A stretch of 35,515 nucleotides of DNA. Source: an uncultured Clostridia bacterium (lineage in GTDB: Bacteria > Bacillota > Clostridia > TANB77 > CAG-508). Both the position numbers and the translations under genes were made by a program. The DNA lies in NCBI GenBank assembly GCA_947589065.1, contig CANPZM010000015.1:1-35515 (forward strand). The letters run 5' to 3'. Shown piece after piece: positions 35,292 to 35,515 of this stretch (the stretch's first letter is position 1; every line of letters starts with the position of its first letter). The notes beneath the pieces were generated by a model. That model ran no database searches. It saw only the letters and a program-made list of their open reading frames with translations, and was not told the origin of the DNA.

Positions 35292-35515
35292 ATGGATATA
35301 TGGGAGGAAATGTATTTAAAGGCAAAGGAAGAATATCATCCAGAAGAAGTCTCACCATTTATACAAGCACATCACGTTGTAGCTGCTGTGCAAGCTGAAA
35401 GTGGCAAAATATTTACAGGATTTTGTATAGAAAGCGCAAGTGGAGTTATGAATTTATGTGCTGAAAGAGTTGCAGCACTTAATATGTATATTAATACAGG
35501 AGAAACTAAAATAAA
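35292..35515 (+). CDS. Cytidine deaminase family protein, cut off by the window end
   Basis: The first 74 residues of a zinc-dependent nucleoside deaminase. The pattern AAVQAESGKIFTGFCIESASG is followed by NLCAERVAALNMY. The CAER motif supplies the first zinc Cys and the catalytic Glu of the cytidine/blasticidin-S deaminase fold. The second zinc motif (PCxxC) would lie beyond the end. AAGGAGATG precedes the ATG (MDIWEEMYLKAKEEYHPEEV). The N-terminus is closer to the short, non-housekeeping deaminases than to canonical Cdd, so the substrate is open. Confidence 0.85.
   Translation, partial: MDIWEEMYLKAKEEYHPEEVSPFIQAHHVVAAVQAESGKIFTGFCIESASGVMNLCAERVAALNMYINTGETKI

Overview
The window is very AT-rich DNA from a low-GC, Gram-positive, endospore-forming Firmicute, most likely an uncultured clostridium. 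Evidence: the yabP-yabQ-divIC cluster (spore coat/cortex plus septum genes), consensus TTGACA/TATAAT promoters, strong AGGAGG-type ribosome sites, a Gram-positive style prfB with a programmed frameshift, and many membrane-anchored surface proteins. No rRNA, tRNA, CRISPR array, insertion sequence or phage gene was seen.

Layout. 1-1690: 5'-truncated DUF2207 membrane protein with a Gly-rich tail, preceded by 68 bases of unlike, GC-richer sequence with two hairpins. 1930-3931 (minus): secreted DUF4874/DUF4832-type surface protein. 4105-7739: zinc-ribbon membrane protein, large signal-peptide protein and a membrane-anchored PstS-like binding protein. 7874-12322: promoter, 25-codon leader ORF and terminator, then carA and carB. 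12425-16217: a second DUF2207 protein ending in three GGGCSSC repeats, an overlapping radical SAM/SPASM enzyme and a 13-cysteine protein, followed by prfB. 17400-18314 (minus): YhcC-type radical SAM protein. 18441-21172: a 39-residue Cys protein, lysC, yabP, yabQ, divIC. 21339-24908: rho, an anchored protein, cardiolipin synthase. 25078-27842: Nudix hydrolase, anchored protein, YjbR-EVE fusion, two-TM protein. 28294-35234: acyltransferase-3, 3-hydroxyacyl-CoA dehydrogenase, SCP2-type thiolase, hexapeptide acyltransferase, anchored protein, GT-C-like membrane protein. 35292-end: truncated cytidine deaminase.

Most interesting points. (1) The DUF2207 protein with the (GGGCSSC)3-GGGGSW tail overlaps a SPASM radical SAM gene and is followed by a Cys-rich protein. 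This looks like a maturase acting on the tail of a large membrane protein; that function is inference. (2) A dispersed element of about 145 bp occurs three times (1788-1930 minus, 7752-7825 plus, 27914-28058 plus). It always lies downstream of a gene and in that gene's orientation. Its GCGGAC/GTCCGC stem is kept by G-U changes readable only in one strand's RNA. The third copy has its own consensus promoter and a terminator-like hairpin, so it may be a small RNA. (3) The carAB leader has the layout of a pyrBI-type attenuator: leader ORF, U-rich end, and a terminator starting on the stop codon.

Three single-base frameshifts (near 1630, 3924 and 8233) lie in the first 8.3 kb. They may be sequence errors near a contig end. 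The two C insertions each complete an inverted repeat, so quasi-palindrome mutation is the alternative. The prfB frameshift at 16309-16315 is the normal programmed one.
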